64,000 nt of DNA from Sphingomonas sp. (GCF_003248515.1 NZ_QFOB01000002.1:62001-126000); one strand, 5' to 3'. Positions 17,234-26,535 are shown, counted from the stretch's first letter. Notes: generated by a model from the sequence alone, not told the origin. Numbers and translations are program-made.

Positions 17234-18064
17234 TCAGGCCTGAACGAAGGCCAGCAGATCCGGATTGATGATGTCCGGATGCGTGGTGCACATGCCGTGG
17301 GGGAACCCGTCATAGCTTTTCAGCGTGCCGTTCTTCAGCAGTTTCACCGTGAGCGGCGCCGAATCCGCATAGGGCACGATCTGGTCGTCCGTGCCGTGCA
17401 TCACGAGAACGGGCACCTCGATCGCCTTCAGATCCTCGGTGAAATCGGTCTCCGAGAAAGCCTTGATGCAATCATAATGAGCCTTGATCGCGCCCATCAT
17501 GCCCTGCCGCCACCAATTGTAGATCACGCCCTGGCTGACCTTCGCGCCCTCGCGATTGAAGCCGTAGAAAGGCCCCGCCGGCACATCGACGAAGAATTGG
17601 GCGCGATTGTCGGCGGTCGCCGTGCGGAAGCCATCGAACACCTCCAGCGGCAGGCCGCCGGGATTCGCATCGGACTTCACCATGATCGGCGGCACGGCCC
17701 CGATCAGCACGGCCTTTGCGACACGCCCCGGTTCGGACCGGGCGACATAGCGCGCCACCTCGCCCCCGCCGGTGGAGTGGCCGATATGGACCGCTCCCTT
17801 CAGATCCAGCGCGGCGGCGAGCGCGATCACATCAGCCGCATAGGTATCCATCTCGTTGCCCGCCCAGGTCTGGCTGGAGCGGCCATGGCCCCGCCGGTCA
17901 TGCGCGATCACGCGGTAGCCGTGGCCGAGGAAGAACATCATCTGATTGTCCCAATCGTCGGCGCTCAGCGGCCAGCCATGATGGAAGACGATCGGCTGGG
18001 CATCCTTGGGCCCCCAATCCTTGTAGAAGATCTCGGTGCCGTCCTGCGTGGTGATGGTCGCCAT
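17234..18064 (-). CDS. Alpha/beta hydrolase (cofactor-free haloperoxidase-like)
   Basis: A 276-residue soluble alpha/beta hydrolase. The nucleophile elbow GHSTGGGE places the serine at S97. HHGWPLSADDWDNQMMF forms the oxyanion-hole loop, VMHGTDDQIVP carries the acid and GFPHGMCTTH the histidine. DRRGHGRSSQ and the overall length are typical of the non-haem chloroperoxidase/arylesterase group. In vivo substrates of this group are mostly unknown; perhydrolysis is a side activity. A minus-strand TATAAT stands at 18128-18133, about 65 nt upstream. It is convergent with cydC, with 32 bp between. Confidence 0.85.
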   Translation of the reverse strand: MATITTQDGTEIFYKDWGPKDAQPIVFHHGWPLSADDWDNQMMFFLGHGYRVIAHDRRGHGRSSQTWAGNEMDTYAADVIALAAALDLKGAVHIGHSTGGGEVARYVARSEPGRVAKAVLIGAVPPIMVKSDANPGGLPLEVFDGFRTATADNRAQFFVDVPAGPFYGFNREGAKVSQGVIYNWWRQGMMGAIKAHYDCIKAFSETDFTEDLKAIEVPVLVMHGTDDQIVPYADSAPLTVKLLKNGTLKSYDGFPHGMCTTHPDIINPDLLAFVQA

Positions 18065-18211
18065 GTCGCTATCCCTTCTTCACCGGAGCGCGGGCCCACC
18101 CCTGCCCCAATGGCCGAAGCCGGGGCCATTATAGGGCTGCTTCGTTACGGGTGCAGCGGGCAAATGCGACGCGCGAGCCGTGCGTCGGCAGCGGGGCGTG
18201 GGGCGGAAACC

Positions 18212-18874
18212 CTATCGCTTCCGCGCAAACCAGATGACGTGGATCGGGCCCTTGCCATTTTCGCGCGCGCGGACGCGGACATCCTCCACCACGAAGCCCG
18301 CTTTCTTGAGGCGCGCGGTGAAAGCGGGATCGTCACCGGCAGACCAGACGGCGAGAATTCCACCGGGATTGAGCGCGGCGCGCGCGCGGGCAAGGCCCTG
18401 CGTGGAATAGAGCCCGTCATTGGCGGGACGGGTCAGGCCATCGGGGCCATTATCCACATCCAGCAGGATCGCATCGTAGCCCCCCTGCTCCATCACCCTG
18501 CCAACATCGTCGATACGAATCTCCACGCGAGCGTCGTCGAGGCAGCCGGCGGTGAGCGCCGCCATCGGCCCGCGCGCCCATTCGACGATGCCGGGCACCA
18601 GCTCCGCCACCACGATGCGCGCATCGGCACCGACCTTTTCCAGCGCGGCGCGCAGCGTGAAGCCCATGCCATAGCCGCCGATCAGCAGACGCGGCGAGCG
18701 CAGGGACAGGCGATCGCACGTCATTTGGCCGAGCGCCTTTTCCGAGCCGCTCTTGCGCGTGCTCATCAGTTCGTTGCGCTCGAGCAGGATCATGAAATCA
18801 TCGTCGTGGCGAATGAGGCGGAGCGGCGGACCGCCCGGAACCTCCGCCACGCCGATGACTTCGCGTGGCTTCAC
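18212..18874 (-). CDS. Spermidine-synthase-like Rossmann methyltransferase-fold protein
   Basis: A 220-residue protein of the SpeE-like fold without the usual N-terminal beta domain. The nucleotide-binding loop LLIGGYGMGFTLRAALE is followed by VVAELVPGIVEWARG (acidic residue for the ribose), IRIDDVGRV and AILLDVDNGPDGL. Polyamine-site residues are not clearly kept, so spermidine synthesis is not assured. Its ATG overlaps the TGA of the DUF6481 gene by 4 nt, indicating coupling. Other small proteins of this kind are annotated simply as spermidine synthase. Confidence 0.7.
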   Translation of the reverse strand: MKPREVIGVAEVPGGPPLRLIRHDDDFMILLERNELMSTRKSGSEKALGQMTCDRLSLRSPRLLIGGYGMGFTLRAALEKVGADARIVVAELVPGIVEWARGPMAALTAGCLDDARVEIRIDDVGRVMEQGGYDAILLDVDNGPDGLTRPANDGLYSTQGLARARAALNPGGILAVWSAGDDPAFTARLKKAGFVVEDVRVRARENGKGPIHVIWFARKR

Positions 18875-19224
18875 TTCTTGCGGGCCTTGCGCGCCGCGTA
18901 GCGCGCATCGCGCAGCGCCTTCTTCTCGGCGTCGCTCAGTTCCGGCTTGGCCGGCTTCTGCGACGCGGCGGCGGCGGCAGCAGCAGCGGCCTCCGCCTCG
19001 GCGCGCGCGGCGGCCCTGGCCGCCTTGGCCTCCGCCTCGGCCGCGCGCTTCGCGGCGCGGCGCTCTGCCTCCGCCGCCTCGCGCGCCTCGCGGGCAGCGG
19101 CCTTGGCGGCGAGTTCGGCCGGATCCGGCGCGGGCTTTTCGCGCAGCAGATCGAGCGCGCGCTGCTTGGCCGCGCGTGCCGCCGCCGCCCGCTCGTTGAG
19201 ATCCGGGGTCTTGAAACCTGCCAT
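18871..19224 (-). CDS. DUF6481 family protein (Ala/Arg/Glu-rich)
   Basis: A 117-residue, highly charged and probably wholly helical protein. The N-terminus FKTPDLNERAAAARAAKQRA matches the alphaproteobacterial DUF6481 signature. The middle is a long Ala-Glu-Arg-Lys repeat forming a single extended helix or coiled coil, and the end DAEKKALRDARYAARKARKK is basic. Function unknown. The start at 19224 is preceded by GACGGAAAG; an ATG 15 nt upstream (19239) is possible. It overlaps the downstream spermidine-synthase-like gene by 4 nt. Confidence 0.75.
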   Translation of the reverse strand: MAGFKTPDLNERAAAARAAKQRALDLLREKPAPDPAELAAKAAAREAREAAEAERRAAKRAAEAEAKAARAAARAEAEAAAAAAAAASQKPAKPELSDAEKKALRDARYAARKARKK

Positions 19225-19374
19225 CTTTCCGTCCGTCATCCTTGCTTTGGCCACGGTGGGCCTGATTGAAAGGAGGCCCCTTATCCGCAAAGGCCCGGAC
19301 TCGCCAAACGTTCCGCCAAATGTTCTCAGGCGCGATGGCTTCGCGGATGCCACGCCAGCGATTAAGGGCGTGGG

Positions 19375-20556
19375 ATGACGAGCTATGATGCGATCATTCT
19401 GGGGGCCGGCGCAGCCGGGCTGATGTGCGCGGCGACCGCCGGGCAGCGGGGCGCGCGGATCCTCCTGCTCGATCATGCCGACTCTGCGGGCAAGAAGATC
19501 CTGATCTCGGGCGGCGGGCGCTGCAACTTCACCAATATCGGCACCACGCCCGAGCGCTTTCTTTCGGCCAACCCCCATTTCGCGCGATCGGCGCTCGCCC
19601 GCTATACACCGGCCGACTTCCTAGCGCTGATCGCCCGGCACGGCATTGCCTGGCACGAAAAGACGCTGGGGCAGCTCTTCTGCGACGGATCGGCGAAGCA
19701 GATCGTGGCGATGCTGTTGGAAGAATGCGCCACCGGCAGGGTGAAAATCGCGCTGGGCGAGGCAGTCTCCACGGTGGATCATGCGGACGGGCGCTATCGC
19801 ATCCGCTTCGGCGCGCGCACCGCCGAGGCGCCGGCGCTGGTGATCGCCACCGGTGGCCCCTCCATCCCGAAATTGGGCGCGAGCGGATTCGCCTATGATC
19901 TCGCGCGCCGCTTCGGCCTGAAGGTGGTGGAGCCCCGCCCCGCGCTCGTGCCCCTGACGCTGGGTGGCGAGGAAGTGCTGTTCCGCGAGCTTTCCGGTGT
20001 TTCGGCCGAGGTAACCGCGAAGGCCGGCAAGGCCAGCTTCCGCGAGGCTGCGCTCTTCACGCATCGTGGGCTATCAGGCCCGGCAATCCTGCAGGCTTCC
20101 TCCTATTGGCGGCACGGCGAGGCGGTGACGATCGATTTCCTGCCCGATCGCCCGGCCGGCTGGCTGCGCGAGGCCAAGCGCGCCAATCCCAAGGCCGGCA
20201 TCCTGCGCATGCTGGGCGGCCGCCTGCCGGACCGGCTGGCGGAGACGCTGGCCGAAAGGCTGGGCCTTTCGGGCGAGATCGGCGCGTTCACCGATGGCCG
20301 ATTGCAGGCGGCGGAACAGGCGCTGGCGGCCTGGCACTTCCATCCCAACGGCACGGAGGGCTTCGCCAAGGCGGAAGTGACGGTGGGCGGGATCAGCACC
20401 CAACGCCTTTCCAGCCAGACGATGGAGGCCCGCGACGTACCTGGCCTCCATGCGATCGGCGAGGCGGTGGACGTCACCGGCTGGCTCGGCGGCTATAATT
20501 TCCAGTGGGCGTGGGCGAGCGGGCGCGCCTGTGGCGAGGCGATCGCCAGCCGATAG
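19375..20556 (+). CDS. NAD(P)/FAD-dependent oxidoreductase, HI0933/YhiN family
   Basis: A 393-residue flavoprotein. It opens with the FAD-binding dinucleotide fold AIILGAGAAGLMCAATAGQRG and the family motif GKKILISGGGRCNFTN. Later hallmarks are FTHRGLSGPAILQASSYW, EVTVGGISTQRLSSQTME and the terminal IGEAVDVTGWLGGYNFQWAW. The physiological substrate of the family is unknown; annotations as aminoacetone oxidase are weakly founded. It stands alone on the plus strand, divergent from the DUF6481 gene. Confidence 0.9.
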   Translation: MTSYDAIILGAGAAGLMCAATAGQRGARILLLDHADSAGKKILISGGGRCNFTNIGTTPERFLSANPHFARSALARYTPADFLALIARHGIAWHEKTLGQLFCDGSAKQIVAMLLEECATGRVKIALGEAVSTVDHADGRYRIRFGARTAEAPALVIATGGPSIPKLGASGFAYDLARRFGLKVVEPRPALVPLTLGGEEVLFRELSGVSAEVTAKAGKASFREAALFTHRGLSGPAILQASSYWRHGEAVTIDFLPDRPAGWLREAKRANPKAGILRMLGGRLPDRLAETLAERLGLSGEIGAFTDGRLQAAEQALAAWHFHPNGTEGFAKAEVTVGGISTQRLSSQTMEARDVPGLHAIGEAVDVTGWLGGYNFQWAWASGRACGEAIASR

Positions 20557-20595
20557 CCATTTCACCTGCCCGTCAGCGATCGGACGAGCGCCCTC

Positions 20596-21888
20596 TCACT
20601 TCATCGCCGCGAGCAGATCGTCCACGGGCACGCTCGCGAAGCTCGTGAAATTGTCGGCCACGCCATAAGGCAGAAGCAGCGTGCGATCGTGGACCAGCGC
20701 GCCGCAGCTATAGACGACATTCGGCACGTAGCCGTCGCGCTCCTTGGGGCTGGGATGGACGAGCGGCAGGTGCATCCGCTTCAGCACCCTGCGCGGATCA
20801 TCCCTGTCGAGCAGGCAGGCGCCGATGCAGTAATTGCGCACCGATCCCACGCCATGGGTGATGACCAGCCAGCCTTCATCCAGCTCGATCGGCGCGCCGC
20901 AATTGCCGATCTGCACATATTCCCAGAACATTTCGGGCCGGATGATGATCTCGCCGCCGTCCCAGTGGGTGAGATCGTCGGATTCGAGATACCAGAGATT
21001 CTCGCCATCCTGCCGGCCCAGCATCGCATAGCGGCCGTTGATGCGCCGGGGAAACAGCGCCATGCCCTTGGCCGAGGCGGCACTGCCCGTCATCGCGCGC
21101 AGATCGAACACCTGGAAATCGACCGCCTCCATCAGTTCGGATCGCGCCTCCACGCCATTGAAGGCCGTATAGGTGCCGAGCGGGCGGACCGAGCCGTCAT
21201 CCTCCACGAAGCGCGTCATCCGGAGATCCTCGATCCCGCGCGACTGGCTGGGCGTGACGGGGAAGAGGATGGCTTCCGACGGATCCTTCGCGCCTTCGAA
21301 GCGGATCCGCGTATAGCTGCCATCATCCTTGCTGACCCCGCGTTCGATCTGCGGCGTGATCGCATGCGCGCTCGGCGGATCGACGCGGAAGCCATATTTC
21401 GGATCCCACGTCCCGATCCGGAAGGTCACGGAGGACAGATGCCCCTCCCCTATGCCGCGCAGCGACAGAGCGAAGCGCACCCCCCCCTCCGGCACGCCCG
21501 CCTGATCTTCCAGCGCAAGGATGCTGGGATTGAAGAGGGCGGCGGATTCGAACGAATATTCTTCGGTGAAATAGGCGCCGATCAGGCGCGCGCGATCCTG
21601 ATCCATGCCGACGCAGCCGGCCCGATCCTTGACCTCCTCGAACCGGCGCAACACGACGTCCTCGACATCATAATGACGCTCGCCCAGATTCTCGAGCACG
21701 CGGCGAAGCTCGTCGCGCAGCAGATCGGCGTCCATATGCCGCACGCGATCGGCGATGCGGTGCGCCCGTGGCTCCGCCTGCTCGAACCCCTTCGGATCGC
21801 CTACATCGAACGGGCGCAGCACCGTGCGCGACGGATCGGGCCGGAGCGAGACGGGCGAATGGGTCATGATATCGGTGCCTGCGGGCAT
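20596..21888 (-). CDS. Glycoside hydrolase family 130 protein (beta-mannoside phosphorylase-like)
   Basis: A 430-residue five-bladed beta-propeller of GH130, a family that phosphorolyses beta-1,4- or beta-1,2-mannosides. Blade motifs include FESAALFNPSILAL, RGIEDLRMTRFVEDD (with the catalytic-type aspartate), GRQDGENLWYLESDD, NCGAPIELDEGWLVITHGVG and VPNVVYSCGALVHD. The first 90 residues are a family-subgroup helical extension. Start ATG 21888 is preceded by GAGGAGCC; a much longer upstream frame is unlikely. It is divergent from the response regulator at 22023, which could control it. Exact substrate is not determinable. Confidence 0.87.
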   Translation of the reverse strand: MPAGTDIMTHSPVSLRPDPSRTVLRPFDVGDPKGFEQAEPRAHRIADRVRHMDADLLRDELRRVLENLGERHYDVEDVVLRRFEEVKDRAGCVGMDQDRARLIGAYFTEEYSFESAALFNPSILALEDQAGVPEGGVRFALSLRGIGEGHLSSVTFRIGTWDPKYGFRVDPPSAHAITPQIERGVSKDDGSYTRIRFEGAKDPSEAILFPVTPSQSRGIEDLRMTRFVEDDGSVRPLGTYTAFNGVEARSELMEAVDFQVFDLRAMTGSAASAKGMALFPRRINGRYAMLGRQDGENLWYLESDDLTHWDGGEIIIRPEMFWEYVQIGNCGAPIELDEGWLVITHGVGSVRNYCIGACLLDRDDPRRVLKRMHLPLVHPSPKERDGYVPNVVYSCGALVHDRTLLLPYGVADNFTSFASVPVDDLLAAMK

Positions 21889-22022
21889 GACGGCTCCTCG
21901 ACGATTTCTCTTTCGCACCTGCAACACGCCGCAAGGCGGGAAGTTGCAGAGCGCAACATCCGGTGGGGCCGTCGCAAGATTGATGAAACACACGCGGCAC
22001 AAGATGCTGGCATTCGGCGCGC

Positions 22023-22775
22023 ATGAACGCCATCAATATGAATATGGATCTCGCCACCCGTATCCTGATCGTCGACGACGACGCGGGCATCCGCCGCCTG
22101 ATGTCCTCGTTCCTAGACAAGCACGGCTTCCAGACCGAAACCGCCGCCAATCCGATCGAGATGCGCGAAATGCTGGCGAAGCAGAGCTACGACCTGATCG
22201 TGCTCGACGTGATGATGCCCAAGGAAGACGGCCTTTCCGCGCTGACCAAGCTGCAGCGCGAGGAAGGGCCGCCCGTCATCATGCTTTCTGCGGTGGGCAC
22301 CGATGTCGATCGCATCGTGGGCCTGGAAATGGGCGCCGAGGATTATCTGGCCAAGCCCTGCAATCCGCGCGAACTGCTCGCGCGGATCCGCACCGTGCTG
22401 CGCCGGCGCGAGAAGCGCGATGCCGGCGCCACACGCGAAGCGGAGGTGCACGAGGGCGAGGCGCTGCGCTTCGCCGGCTGGCGGATCGATCTCGACATGC
22501 GGATGCTCTACGATCCGGCCGACCGGCTGATCGCGCTGACCGACGGCGAGTTCCGCCTGCTGCGCGCCTTCGTCGAGCATCCGCGCCGCGTGCTGACGCG
22601 TGACCAGCTACTGGATTTCGCGCGCGGCGAGGAAAGCGACCATTATGATCGCGCGATCGACGTGCAGGTGAGCCGGCTCCGCCGCAAACTCTCCGACGGC
22701 GCCGGATCGGGCGAGCTGATCCGCACCGTGCGCAACGAAGGCTATCTGTTCGCCCCGGCCGTCAGCCGGAGCTGA
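22023..22775 (+). CDS. OmpR/PhoB-family response regulator
   Basis: A 250-residue two-domain regulator. The receiver (12-130) has the acidic pair in ILIVDDDAGIRR, phospho-acceptor D62 in LIVLDVMMPKEDG, and K111 in YLAKPCNPREL. The effector winged helix (about 155-245) reads FRLLRAFVEHPRRVLTRDQLLD and DVQVSRLRRKLSDG, ending in VRNEGYLF. No histidine kinase is adjacent, so it is an orphan here. It is divergent from the GH130 gene, with about 130 bp between. Confidence 0.92.
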   Translation: MNAINMNMDLATRILIVDDDAGIRRLMSSFLDKHGFQTETAANPIEMREMLAKQSYDLIVLDVMMPKEDGLSALTKLQREEGPPVIMLSAVGTDVDRIVGLEMGAEDYLAKPCNPRELLARIRTVLRRREKRDAGATREAEVHEGEALRFAGWRIDLDMRMLYDPADRLIALTDGEFRLLRAFVEHPRRVLTRDQLLDFARGEESDHYDRAIDVQVSRLRRKLSDGAGSGELIRTVRNEGYLFAPAVSRS

Positions 22776-22950
22776 GGAGTCCCCGGGAACGGCGTTTTCC
22801 GGGGGCATCGCCGCGCTGATCCATTCCGCGGCAGGGCAAGCCCCCTCCCCGGCGCAACATCGCAACATGCCCGACATGCGACGAAATCCACGGGCAAATT
22901 CCGCCGCTTAAGAAGAACCCCATATCCATTCTCCGGGGGAGCGACCTGCC

Positions 22951-23883
22951 ATGCAACACGAAATCGAAGACCATGATCGCGGCCTCGCCTACGATCTCGC
23001 CATCATCGAGAAGAAGATGATCGATCGCCGCCGCGCGCTCGCCTGGTTCGCGGGCGCAGGCGCCGGCGCTCTGGTGACGGGTTGTGGCGGCGGCAGCGGC
23101 GATACGGCCTCCGCCAACTCCACCGGCACGACATCGTCCAGCACATCGACCACCACCACGACCACGACCACCAATACCGGCACCACCGACAGCGGGTCGA
23201 CCACGACCACCACGACGAGCGGTACCTATGTGGCCGATCCCGCCGAGACGGCCGGGCCCTATCCCGGCGACGGGACCAACAGCTCCAGCGGATCGACCAA
23301 CAATGTGCTGATCCAGAGCGGCATCGTGCGGTCCGATATCCGCCCGAGCTTCCTGTCCGGATCCACCAATGTCGCGGCCGGCGTGCTCATGACGCTCACG
23401 CTGACGCTGGTGAACGTCAACGCCAGCGGCGCGCCGCTCTCCAATTATGCCATCTACATCTGGCATTGCGATCGATCGGGCAATTATTCGCTCTATACGG
23501 CGGCGGCCGAAAGCTATCTGCGCGGCGTGCAGGTGACCGATTCCAACGGACAGGTGACGTTCACCACCATCTTCCCCGGCTGTTATGACGGGCGCTGGCC
23601 ACACATCCATTTCGAAATCTATTCGAGCCTGGCCACAGCCACCACGGGGCGGAATGCCGTGCTCACCTCCCAGCTGGCGCTGCCGAGCGCGACCTGCTCC
23701 ACCGTCTATAACGGCGCCACCGGCTACAGCAGCAGCATCACCAATTTCTCGCGCGTGACGCTTTCGAGCGACAATGTCTTCGGCGACAATACGGCCGCCC
23801 AGCTGGCACAGCAGACACCGTCCATGACGGGAAGCGTCTCCGCCGGCTATGTCGCCACCGCCGTGATCGGCATCGCCCTATAA
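22951..23883 (+). CDS. Intradiol-dioxygenase-like protein, probable lipoprotein with Thr-rich linker
   Basis: A 310-residue exported protein. Twin arginines (DRRRALAWFAGAGAGALVTGC) suggest Tat export, and the lipobox LVTGC suggests lipidation. Residues 50-90 are a Ser/Thr-Gly low-complexity linker. The rest matches the protocatechuate 3,4-dioxygenase beta fold: ETAGPYPGDG, VWHCDRSG-like YIWHCDRSGNYSLY, FTTIFPGCYDGRWPHIHFEIY (iron-ligand tyrosine and two histidines). Exported members are poorly characterised; some oxidise extracellular polymers or aromatics. The start 22951 gives a long N-terminal pre-signal; a start nearer 23017 (MIDRRR) is possible. Confidence 0.8.
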   Translation: MQHEIEDHDRGLAYDLAIIEKKMIDRRRALAWFAGAGAGALVTGCGGGSGDTASANSTGTTSSSTSTTTTTTTTNTGTTDSGSTTTTTTSGTYVADPAETAGPYPGDGTNSSSGSTNNVLIQSGIVRSDIRPSFLSGSTNVAAGVLMTLTLTLVNVNASGAPLSNYAIYIWHCDRSGNYSLYTAAAESYLRGVQVTDSNGQVTFTTIFPGCYDGRWPHIHFEIYSSLATATTGRNAVLTSQLALPSATCSTVYNGATGYSSSITNFSRVTLSSDNVFGDNTAAQLAQQTPSMTGSVSAGYVATAVIGIAL

Positions 23884-23965
23884 GGCGCGCGCTCCTCCGT
23901 CACACCCCTGCCGGCTGCCATCCGCGCCTGTCGCGCGGGTGGCGGCGGAGGGCGGGAAGGCTCTC

Positions 23966-24860
23966 TCAATCCCCTTCCTTCACCGGTGGCATCACGCTGC
24001 ACAGATCGATCGCGCCGGCCGGGCGGATGTAGAAATCATCCTTCCGGTTGGCGCGGATCTTCACCCATGCCGCAAAGGCGGGGCTGGCCGTATCCAGCAC
24101 GCGCACCCGCGGGCGATCCGCCTCGGGCAGGTCGCTCGCCAGCCGCGCCGACACGATCGGCAGCCGCTCGGCCTCCGTCTTGTAGAAACCCATTGCCTCG
24201 CCGCCGCGCGGCAGCGCCGTCATCCCCTCAATCCCGGTCAGCACCCGGCCGACAAGCGCGATGTTCCGATCCAGCTGGCGCGGCGCATGGCCGATGATCG
24301 CGTAAAGCTCCGCCCCGCTGCCCGTGGATGGCGCATTGTTCCGCCCCACGCCCACCATGCCATAGCAATGGGTGAGCCACGCCTGCCCGTCCTCCTCCGC
24401 CACCGGCCAGCCCGCGACGAAGCCCGTCGCGGGGGCGAAGGTATCCCGATAGGGATGCGGCGCCACGACGAGGCCGGCGGCGCTGCGTTCATATTCGGCG
24501 GGCGGATCGGCCGCCACGCCTTCGGGCAGCGGCTTCTTCTCGGTGGGATCACCCCACTGAACGACATAATTGTCCTGCACGCGCTCGATCCACAGCCCGT
24601 CATACCAATGGGCACGGGCGAGCGCCTTGATATTGCCGACATGAACGGGCGCGAAGGAAGGCGCGAGCGCGATCACGACGCGCTTGCCGCCGGCCAGATC
24701 CATGACGAGCAGATCCTCCGGCGCGGGGGCGATCCAGGCAGCCGCGGGCGCCTCCGCCAGCACGGAAGCGGGCGTGACGGGCGCGGCCATGGAGGCGGAA
24801 GCGAGCGAAAGGGATGCGGCGACAACGGCCACGGCGGAGACGGACGGAGGGATCAGGCGC
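23966..24860 (-). CDS. Cyclophilin-type peptidyl-prolyl isomerase, secreted
   Basis: A 297-residue periplasmic PPIase-like protein. The first ~27 residues are a Sec signal peptide ending ASMAA. The cyclophilin core is variant: APVHVGNIKALARAHWYDGLWIERVQDNYVVQWGDP corresponds to the usual NF..L...G.YD...FHRV...F..Q.GDP block, and later LYAIIGHAPRQLDRNIALVGRVL to the C-terminal block. It assists folding of exported proteins. The open frame runs upstream through the tRNA-Ser region to 25228, which is spurious; ATG 24860 is used. Confidence 0.85.
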
Positions 24861-24938
24861 ATATCGGCAGACTGCCACGTCGACACGGCTTGCGAAAGCC
24901 GCCCGCCCGCATTAGGGCGCGCCCTTCCAGAGCAATGC

Positions 24939-25029
24939 GGAGCGGTGGCCGAGTGGTCGAAGGCGCTCGCCTGGAAAGTGAGTATACGGCAAAACCGTAT
25001 CGAGGGTTCGAATCCCTCCCGCTCCGCCA
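24939..25029 (+). tRNA. tRNA-Ser (anticodon GGA)
   Basis: A 91-nt class II tRNA. It has acceptor GGAGCGG/CCGCTCC, D arm TGGCCGAGTGGTCGAAGGC, anticodon loop CTGGAAA (GGA, serine), a long variable arm (GTATACGG...CCGTAT), T arm GGGTTCGAATCCC and an encoded GCCA end. The next gene is a P4-type integrase on the same strand, so the 3' end is the likely attachment site of the element that follows. Confidence 0.96.
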
Positions 25030-25030
25030 C

Positions 25031-25065
25031 TGGACGGTCTCCCGCGAACCGCGGCGGACCGTCCA
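25031..25065 (+). repeat. Long hairpin directly after tRNA-Ser
   Basis: TGGACGGTC (25031-25039) pairs with GACCGTCCA (25057-25065), and inside it CCGCG/CGCGG pair around an AAC loop. No T run follows. It may end the tRNA transcript or be an arm site at the attachment region. Confidence 0.5.
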
Positions 25066-25221
25066 AAGGCTCAAAAACAGCAGTAATATCAGGCGGTTGA
25101 AAAATATTTTCCGACCCCATTGGTTCGTGCTTGATCGCCTCAGGCCGCAGCCACGATTGGGAACAGGATTGGGGCTGGATATCGCCTCCCCGGCTTCCCA
25201 GTTGGATGAGCGGAGGTCGTG

Positions 25222-26535
25222 ATGGCACGCAGATTCAGCAACAAGCTGGTCGCCAAGCAGGTGACCGCGATCACCAAACCGGGCAAGCATTCGGACGGCA
25301 ACGGCCTATATCTGTTGGTGAAGCCCAACGGTAACCGGTCCTGGGTGCTGCTCCTGATCGGTGGCGGGCAACGCCGCGAGATGGGGCTAGGCACACCCGA
25401 GGCTGTGTCGCTCGCTGCCGCCCGCAAATTGGCGGCGGATGCGAAGGCGGCGTTTGCCGAGGGACGTGATCCAATCGCTGAGCGGCTCGAAGCTCGGCCG
25501 AAGCCGGCAGAGCCGGTTGCGGTGGTTCTACCGGGGCCGAAGCGTCGCGCCCGTTCGCAAGGCGGCGTTACCTTCTGGAATTTCGCAGACAAGCTGATCG
25601 ACGAAATCGAGGATGGGTTCCGCAACGACAAGCATCGCAAGCAGTGGCGGGCGACGTTGAAGACGCATGCCGCGAAGCTGTGCGAGATGGAACTCGCCGC
25701 GATCGTCACGGATGACGTCGTGGCAACGCTGCAGCCGATTTGGCTCAAGGTGCCGGAGACCGCGCGGCGCGTGCGGGGCCGGATCGAGCGCGTGCTTGAT
25801 GCTGCACGCGTCGCGGGCCATCGAGAGGGCGAAAACCCCGCTCGGTGGAAGGGGCATCTCGAACTGATGATGCCGAAGCAACGCAAGTCGACGGGCCACC
25901 ACGCGGCGATGCCCTACATCCAGGTCCCGGATTTCTATGGCAAGCTCAAGCGGCGGCCGGCTACGGCTGCCCGGGCGCTCGAATTCGCCATCCTCACTGC
26001 AGCACGAACAGGTGAGGTTATCGGGATGACATGGGGCGAGGTCGATTTCGAGAACCGGCTCTGGACGATCCCGGCCCTTCGGATGAAGGCTGAGGTCGAG
26101 CATTCGGTGCCGCTTACGGATCGCGCGATGGCACTTCTAAATGCGTTGAAGCCAAAAAGCCTAGAGCCACATCGACTGGTGTTTCCGGCTCAGAGAGGCG
26201 GGAAGTTGTCGAACATGGCGATGTCCATGCTGCTCCGGCGCATGGATATCGATGGTATCACCGTTCATGGCTTCCGCTCCTCGTTCCGGGACTGGGCCGG
26301 AGAAGAGACCAATTTCGAACGAGAGACGGTGGAAATGGCGCTTGCGCATACCATTGGTAACAAGGCTGAGCGCGCCTATCGGCGCGGGCGAGCACTGGCC
26401 AAACGGCGCGCCTTGATGGAGGCTTGGGAAAGCTACTGCTCGGACGGTGTCTCTCCAACAGAATTGGTGCCAGCCAATGCTGCCCCAGTGCCGCCCTCTC
26501 CGACGCAACCTGGTGGCGCATTGTTACACCCGTGA
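25222..26535 (+). CDS. P4-type tyrosine site-specific integrase
   Basis: A 437-residue integrase. Residues 1-95 are the N-terminal DUF4102 arm-binding domain (NKLVAKQV, HSDGNGLYLLVKPNGNRSWVLL, MGLGTPEAVSLAAARKLA). A SAM-like core-binding domain follows. The catalytic domain has TAARTGEVIGMTWGEVDFE (first Arg), HGFRSSFRDWAGEE (His-x2-Arg) and the late MALAHTIGNKAERAYRRG (His and the tyrosine nucleophile). ATG 25222 follows GGAGG at 25212-25216. It lies 190 bp after tRNA-Ser in the same orientation, the standard layout for P4-type islands. Confidence 0.95.
   Translation: MARRFSNKLVAKQVTAITKPGKHSDGNGLYLLVKPNGNRSWVLLLIGGGQRREMGLGTPEAVSLAAARKLAADAKAAFAEGRDPIAERLEARPKPAEPVAVVLPGPKRRARSQGGVTFWNFADKLIDEIEDGFRNDKHRKQWRATLKTHAAKLCEMELAAIVTDDVVATLQPIWLKVPETARRVRGRIERVLDAARVAGHREGENPARWKGHLELMMPKQRKSTGHHAAMPYIQVPDFYGKLKRRPATAARALEFAILTAARTGEVIGMTWGEVDFENRLWTIPALRMKAEVEHSVPLTDRAMALLNALKPKSLEPHRLVFPAQRGGKLSNMAMSMLLRRMDIDGITVHGFRSSFRDWAGEETNFERETVEMALAHTIGNKAERAYRRGRALAKRRALMEAWESYCSDGVSPTELVPANAAPVPPSPTQPGGALLHP

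Noticed and set aside
14916..17291. Long minus-strand open frame opposite cydDC
   Set aside because: Composition is that of an antisense shadow and both ABC transporter genes on the other strand have all motifs.
15470..18901. Very long plus-strand open frame (over 1100 codons) across cydC, the hydrolase and the methyltransferase-like gene
   Set aside because: It is an Arg/Gly/Ala-rich shadow of three well-supported genes in other frames; high GC removes stop codons.
23100..23225. Repetitive ACC-rich DNA in the dioxygenase-like gene, considered as tandem repeat or CRISPR
   Set aside because: It encodes a Ser/Thr linker in frame; units are irregular and there are no spacers.
24861..25228. Upstream extension of the cyclophilin frame through the tRNA-Ser region
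   Set aside because: The extension runs through a tRNA and has no signal peptide; the ATG at 24860 gives a proper one.
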